Shown: positions 42,801 through 64,000 of the stretch, one piece after another
Numbering within the stretch: position 1 is the stretch's first letter
Layout of the letters: every line of letters starts with the position of its first letter
Assembly: GCA_017590115.1 (NCBI GenBank)
Contig: JAGGNK010012003.1
Span: 2,991,041-3,055,040, forward strand
Direction of reading: 5' to 3'
DNA from: Montifringilla adamsi
Lineage: Eukaryota; Chordata; Aves; Passeriformes; Passeridae
Length of the DNA: 64,000 nt
The notes under the pieces: generated by a model
What the model was told of the DNA's origin: nothing
Seen by the model: only the letters and a program-made list of their open reading frames with translations
Databases searched by the model: none
Position numbers and translations under genes: made by a program

Positions 42801-45800
42801 CCAGGTGGGAGAGTGGCTCTGCCCGGTTTGAAGCTGTGGAAACCAGGAGAAAGCATTCCCAGCTTTTCCTAACCCTGTGCTCATCCATGGCCCAGCGGAT
42901 GCAGGGCTTGGAGGCCGGGGCCAGTGGTTGCCACGAGCTCAGCAGCACAGAAGATGGGCAGCAGTGCAGCCCCTCTTCAGGGCTCTGGCAAAATCCACAC
43001 ATCAGAGCAGTGCTCTCTCAAGCTTTACACAATAATCACACACTCCAGGTTGTGATTTACACTCTTTCTGCTTAAATTTCCCTCTCAGGCATGGGATGTG
43101 GTGGCCCATGGGCAAGGAGGAGCTGCTTGCTGTCAGTGGCACAGTTCTCCTGCAGCTCACACACAGCTGATGATGTCGAGGGTTGCAGTGACAAGTCAAC
43201 AGCTCTGTTTACTCACAGCAGTATTTTGTTTGACTATTTTGTTTTAATTTGACTAAAGCAAAAGGATGTTTTGATTCTGCTTTGGTTCAAGGGGAAAAAA
43301 AATAGGATGTGACTTGTATCTGCTTTTGTTTTCATGCCAGCTTCAACCCCACACCTATTTTAAAGCTCCCAGGCTCCTTCCTCCACTTTTTAATCATGCC
43401 AAAACCTGAAGTAACAGAAGCATCTGTTGAGTTCAGCTTGAAGAGAGTTGCAGAGAGTCTGTGACACTTTGCTGCACAGCTGGACAGGGATGCAGGGAAG
43501 GGAAGCAGGATCTGAAGGAGAGTAAAAGCGATCCACATAACATAGAAAAATGGAGAAGTCACTAAGCTTTGTGATAAAAAATATGGGAGAAATGAAGGTT
43601 TTGTGGCTGGGCCAGTAAGAACAGACTGAGGAGCTGCTGGAGAGCACAGTGGGCAGTTGGCACAGCCTGAGGAATGGTGTGAGGGGAATATTCGGCCCTG
43701 GCAGGAGGGAGAGCCAAGGGATGGCCGCTCCTCACACAGGTCAGCCTCACGCTTCCTTTCAAAACAAGAGCAGCTCTGTCTGCAAATGCATCCGTGTTTG
43801 CGTCGTATCTAGGAAGCAACTGATCCATCTGCTCTTCCACTTAAGAGTATGGATGATGAGAAAGTGACTGGCTGGGCTCCAGCAGGAGCAGGAAACTCCC
43901 TCCTCTGCTCATTGTAATGTGGGGAAGCGTCTGGGAGGGCACCTGCAGCCCCTGGAGCCGCCAGCTTTCCGACCGGGCATTTCCCGGGGCTGCTGCCTCG
44001 GGCCTCAGGGGCTTTGGCATTCAGCTGGAGAAGAATTCAGCCCAGCCCTGGGGATGCCAAATCATAGTTCTGTGCAGACTTTTGGCTGGGAGTATAAAGA
44101 TGTTTATGCAGCTGCTGTGATCAGAGAGGTATCAGGAACAGATATTCTATCATCTCATGGAAAGATGAACAGATTTCCGGCTTTTACGGTGTTAGGTGAA
44201 AGATCAGAAATGGGGAAAAAAATAAAGTTTCAATCCGTGTATCTTCTACCCCAAAACTGAAACCTGACAAGTCAAGCCTGTGGCAGAGAACTAATGAATT
44301 CTTTTAGTAAAACATTCACTAAGAGCATGATAAATAGATCCCTAAAAGGTCTGGTTGCCTAATCATTCCTGATTTCTTGGGTTTCTAGAGAAAATCCCTC
44401 CTCCCTTGAGTTTAACTCAAAAAATCTCAGTGCACTTACTGAGCTCAGTTTCCAAACCCTTTCCTAAAAACACCTCCCAGCTCAGAGATCCTGAGTGTTC
44501 CTAATTTAATACCATTTGCATATTGACCTGTGAACATCAGAGAACTAAATGCCATTACCACAGGCGTGGGGTCTGCAGTGGGGGAGGCTGGTTTGTCCAC
44601 AGAGGCACACCAAGAGCAGCTGAGCACTGCAGAGAGAAGAGCTGAAGCACCAGTGGATCCCTGTCTGAGGTGAGATCCAAGAGCTCATAAACCAACATTA
44701 TGAAACAGCTCTTGTGACGTGAGCTTTCTCAGAGCAGCTCTGAGTGTTTATCATAACAGATAAGCAAATAGCAACCCCATTACTCCTCTGTGGCAGCTCC
44801 TACCCAAGATGGATGTGATGCACAAGAACCTACCATCAAAAACCTTTAAAGCTCTGCACTGAGAACAGGTTCAAGTTGTTCCCTTTCATCCTCTCCAGAA
44901 CAGCCATTCTTCAGATGTTTGCTGCTGTACAGCAGCAGGATGGCTCAGCGTGTGCTGTGCCAGGCAACGTCCAAAATCCTCATCTGCTGCTGGAAAGTGG
45001 CCAGAGCCAGGACTTTGGATCAGGTCAGACAGGCACAGTCATTGCTTTCCCTCCCAACCCCAGGCTGCAAGAGTCAAATTCTTTACCAAGGCATGAGCAG
45101 CTTAACGTTCCTTGGGCTGTCACAAGAGTGAAGCTTTTCTGTTCAGACACTGTTTTCTGGGTACTTCATTCGTGCACAGTAACTTCTCACAGGTCAAAGG
45201 ACTTTCCTGTGTCCTTAAAATGTGTTAGAAAGCCTGTTTTGCCCAGTATCCTGTCTCAGACAGAGCCAAGAACAGACACTTACCACAAGGATGTTAAAGA
45301 GAAAATGCAAAGTCTGCACAGACTTCCCTTGGCTTTACCTTTTGTGTGTGGAGTTCCTGGAAGTCAGTGAGGTCAAGAAGCTGCATCCAGCTGATGAGGC
45401 CTCCCACCAACACACCAATTTGCTGGAGCAGTTTGAGTCTCACTGTTGTTTGCTTGGCTAACAGCCAAAACCATGCATCTCTTTCTAGGATCAGGGTGGC
45501 ACCCGAGTTCCAGCAAACATCATCACCTTGGTATGAAAAGAGGAGTTTTAAGCAGTTTTGAGTGCATTGTGGCAGCTGTATTTTATTACAACAGCTTTAC
45601 AAGCAACTGCTACAGCAGCATTAGCAACATCATCTACTGGGACACCATCACACAGGCTCTGTTACCCTGGAAATGGGAATTATCAGTTCTAGATTAGGCA
45701 AAGCAGCACTGGCTGGATCCTGGCCTCAAACCCCTGGAGACTTGAGAGATTGGCTTCAGTCACTGCCTCCCCTCATATCTCTCTTTAGGACTTTGGTATT

Positions 45801-48349
45801 TGAGCAACTTAAAGTTGCATTTCTTCTCAGGGTGAGGTGGGTTTGGCTGCAGAGGCTCAGCATGGAAACTATTTGTCTGTCTCTGAAAATGTTTAGCTGT
45901 TATTTTATAGAGGAGTGGCATTTCAGCTCTCTAAGGATCACGTGCCACTCCTTCATTGGCATCTCTCTTTTCTCCACCAAGTCCTTGTTGAGCTTGGCAA
46001 GTGCTAGACCTGTTTTTATAAATAAACCACCAGCATTCCACACAGGACTGATTTCCAAAATGAAACCCTTGCCACTAAGAAAATGTATTATTGGAAGATG
46101 GAACACAAATAGAGATGCAGGCAGCAGAGCAGAGCTGCTCCCAGCTATGCTGAGAACCCAAACTGCTCCTTTCTGCTGAGGTAGATTCTCCTGGTTTTCC
46201 ACTTCCTGACAGGACAGATGTACTGTCCTATCTCTCCTTAGTCTGGAATTTTTTGTAGAAAGTCCTACCAAATCCTCACACTGCACTGAGAAGAACTACA
46301 ATTCATTCAATCCTTAACATACTGGATTTTAAAAGTTTTTTACTTTCCTTTTAACCTCAGTTAAAGCTTGTCCTGGCAAACTTTAGGCAGCTCTGGAGAA
46401 AACCTGCAGGACCCAAGGACTTGGCAGAAGCAGTTGCAGGGCAATGACATAGTTAAACCAGCACAGTTAAATCAGCTGGGTTTGTATTTTTTAGAGAGCA
46501 TCTTCCCAGGCCTCTCTGAGCTAATTTAACTCTCACTGCACCAAAGGCAAGTAAAACAACTCATCAAGCCAGTACAGTTTCTCTGTCCTGCTGATTTTCT
46601 GAAAGACCAAGCAGCTGCTGAAGATATCTTAAAAACCATGCAAGAACTCAGGTGGTTTTGCCCCAGTGCAGAACAGAACATAAACAAGAAGTGCTCAGCA
46701 TCACTGCCAGGCTGGAAAAGCTGAGAAGGTGGTGCCAGCTCCAGTTTTGTGGCTCACGTGAAGACTCATCTACTTGGTAATCCTGGGCAGTGACTGGAGA
46801 GGAAAGTGCTTTTAGCTTGGGGGAGAAAGCAGGGCTGGAAGCTGGGTTGGCATTAAAGGCAGCTAGAACTGTTGCTCCCAGTGCTGGAAGCACCAGCTGC
46901 TTGAACCACCAAGTCCTTCTCCAGGAGGGAAAACCCACAGCCCCACCAGGGAACTGCAGGGAGCAGAGGGGCAATGCTGCACCAGCCCTTCCTGGGTTTT
47001 GCTCAGCTGAGCTCAGCTCAGCCATTCCCAGTTCTGTGCTCACCTCTGAGGGCTCCAGCTGCACCCTCAGGAGCTGTTTGTGCAGTGCAAGGTGTCAGCT
47101 CTGCTGGGGAACAAACCTCAGCAGGGATACTGAGGCTGCTCTCAGTGGCTGATTCCTGCTTTCCTTCCATCCCATCCAGCTGGCACCATTCCTGCATCTA
47201 CCAGCACAGCAGTGGCAAGAGCACCCTCTAGCCTCTTCCCTCCAAACAGTAATTCCAGCTTCAAACCATCAGCATCCAACTTTTCTAGGCCAGCAAAACA
47301 ACAGATACTGAATTCACAACTTTCTGAACCCTCACATGCCATACATTGGATTTTATACTGTCACTAGTACATATATACCTCAAATTCCACTGTTTTAAGA
47401 GGAACAAGCTGTCCATAATGTGTGACAAATGTCTTTTCTAACACAGCAGATGCTTTCCAGGAGAAACCTGAAGAAGGCCCAGCAATCACATTTACAACCC
47501 TGGGTAATGCTGGTTTGAACTTTGTTACCATGACCATCAATGCACACCAAGCTGGGGAGGTGGCTCATAAACCTTCACAAAAGCCATTTCTGCTCATTTC
47601 CCAGTGAATATGGCCCAGCTCCATGCCCAGTTGTAACCACAGCCCCCAAGGACTTGTATTTACAGTGCTGCCCACTGGAATACTGGACAGCCAGAGGTTC
47701 TCTCTCAAAGGCCTGTGATGCAGAGGCAGCACTGCCATGACCTGAGTGGGGCAGTGCCACCCTCTCACACTGCTCACCTCTGCAGTGACCTGTCTGAGCA
47801 GCAGGGATAATTACCCTCCCTTCTTTCCTCTCCCCTGGCTGCAGAGCTGAATCCCAAATGCTCACAATGCACCTACTGAACCTCACCTGCATCTGAACTC
47901 CAGGATGAAGCAGCTGCACACACTTGTTTCCATCACCCACATTCCAAAGGCAGCAAGTACAGCAGGATGTAGCAAATCACTTTTTTTAAGCTATCCCACC
48001 TCAGATTTTGAGCTGTTCTGCCCCCTGGCAGCAGCAGAACACACTCACATTGCTTCTGCCTGCTCCCCTCAGGGTGCAGGGCAACCAAAGCAGGTTTGCA
48101 GGCACCACAGGAGGGAAAAAGGAAAGGAGACGGGGACAAGTCTGCAAGTCCAGGACAGAGGGTATGGATAGCAAGGAGGCTCATCACTGACCTGCCTGCA
48201 GATTCTGTGAACACACAGAGTTCAGGTCAGAGCTGCAGTGCCATTCCAAACAAGTGCCTATTTACTCCTTAAGCCATACCACAGGAACACTGGGAATATG
48301 TAAGGAAATGCATGCAACTCAAGTAATTGTGAAACAGTAGGATTTCACA
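42801..48349. other. Intergenic region MMP28-TAF15
   Basis: About 5.5 kb of mostly unique sequence of moderate AT content. Short open frames occur on both strands, but none has domain signatures, codon structure or splice boundaries that support a gene. No transposable element was recognised in this stretch. Confidence 0.6.
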
Positions 48350-48365
48350 AATAAAACAATCAGCA

Positions 48366-48371
48366 TTTATT
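48366..48371 (-). terminator. TAF15 poly(A) signal
   Basis: AATAAA on the minus strand lies 295 bases after the TAF15 stop codon and is followed by TTGTTTTATTTGTG. The resulting 3'UTR would run from 48665 to about 48350, short, as in other FET genes. Confidence 0.75.
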
Positions 48372-48665
48372 GTTGTATTACAAAACACTTCATATTTTGG
48401 CAATATTTTACAGTTTATCTTTTCCTTCTTAGGGCCGGTTGAAAAGGTATGGGGAGGGGGGAAGAAAAGAGGAGAATGTGGAAATCAGGATTAAATTTCA
48501 ATGTCTTGCTTAAAAAAAAATCCTCCCAAACCACCCCAGTCCCTCCCACCAAAATAAAAATCTAGTTTCACTCAATTCCACTATCGAAAGAGGCCATGGG
48601 TGAAGCTGCAGGCAATTTCACTATCAAACGCATCAAGAAGACAAACAAAACATTCACAGTGGTCT

Positions 48666-63989
<15,324 letters not shown>

Positions 63990-64000
63990 CTGGAAATGGA

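Noticed and set aside
43649..46286. Several 60-170 codon frames in the MMP28-TAF15 interval
   Set aside because: They overlap one another on both strands, lack recognisable domains and have no convincing splice partners. They are consistent with chance.

Overview
The window is vertebrate nuclear DNA from a bird, probably a passerine. The evidence is small split genes with GT-AG introns, GC-rich CpG-island promoters next to AT-rich introns, three CR1-type LINE 3' ends (near 38.8, 41.5 and 57.9 kb), and a roughly 0.7-kb solo LTR of a type I associate with songbirds. The gene order AP2B1 > RASL10B > < GAS2L2 < MMP28 < TAF15 matches the block I know from human 17q12. No prokaryotic features, CRISPR arrays, rRNA or tRNA genes were seen.

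Layout. 1-6.03 kb: the last two coding exons and 3'UTR of AP2B1 (+). 6.03-8.75 kb: intergenic. 8.75-10.3 kb: a CpG island interrupted by a 579-bp assembly gap (9074-9652); a splice donor just after the gap marks the likely noncoding first exon of RASL10B. 11.72-18.2 kb: the rest of RASL10B (+), three coding exons giving 203 residues. 19.0-23.7 kb: GAS2L2 (-), six coding exons giving 902 residues as assembled, including an exact 413-bp in-frame tandem duplication. 25.4-42.6 kb: MMP28 (-), eight coding exons giving 501 residues, with an LTR inserted close to the exon 4 splice acceptor and a minisatellite just inside intron 1. 42.6-48.35 kb: intergenic. 48.35-64 kb: TAF15 (-), the last twelve coding exons; the 5' exons lie beyond the window.

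The exon models were built by joining GT-AG boundaries with matching phase and checking that codon counts close exactly. For RASL10B, GAS2L2 and MMP28 they give complete uninterrupted proteins. The genes are unrelated in pathway: AP2B1 works in clathrin adaptors, RASL10B is an atypical small GTPase, GAS2L2 links actin and microtubules, MMP28 is a secreted metalloprotease, and TAF15 is a FET-family RNA/DNA-binding protein. Their clustering reflects conserved synteny, not an operon-like unit.

I did not find a new biological system. The most notable items are the exact duplication in the GAS2L2 tail, the near absence of the C-terminal RGG repeats in TAF15, the LTR next to the MMP28 exon 4 acceptor, and a minisatellite that has copied the RASL10B stop-codon region.
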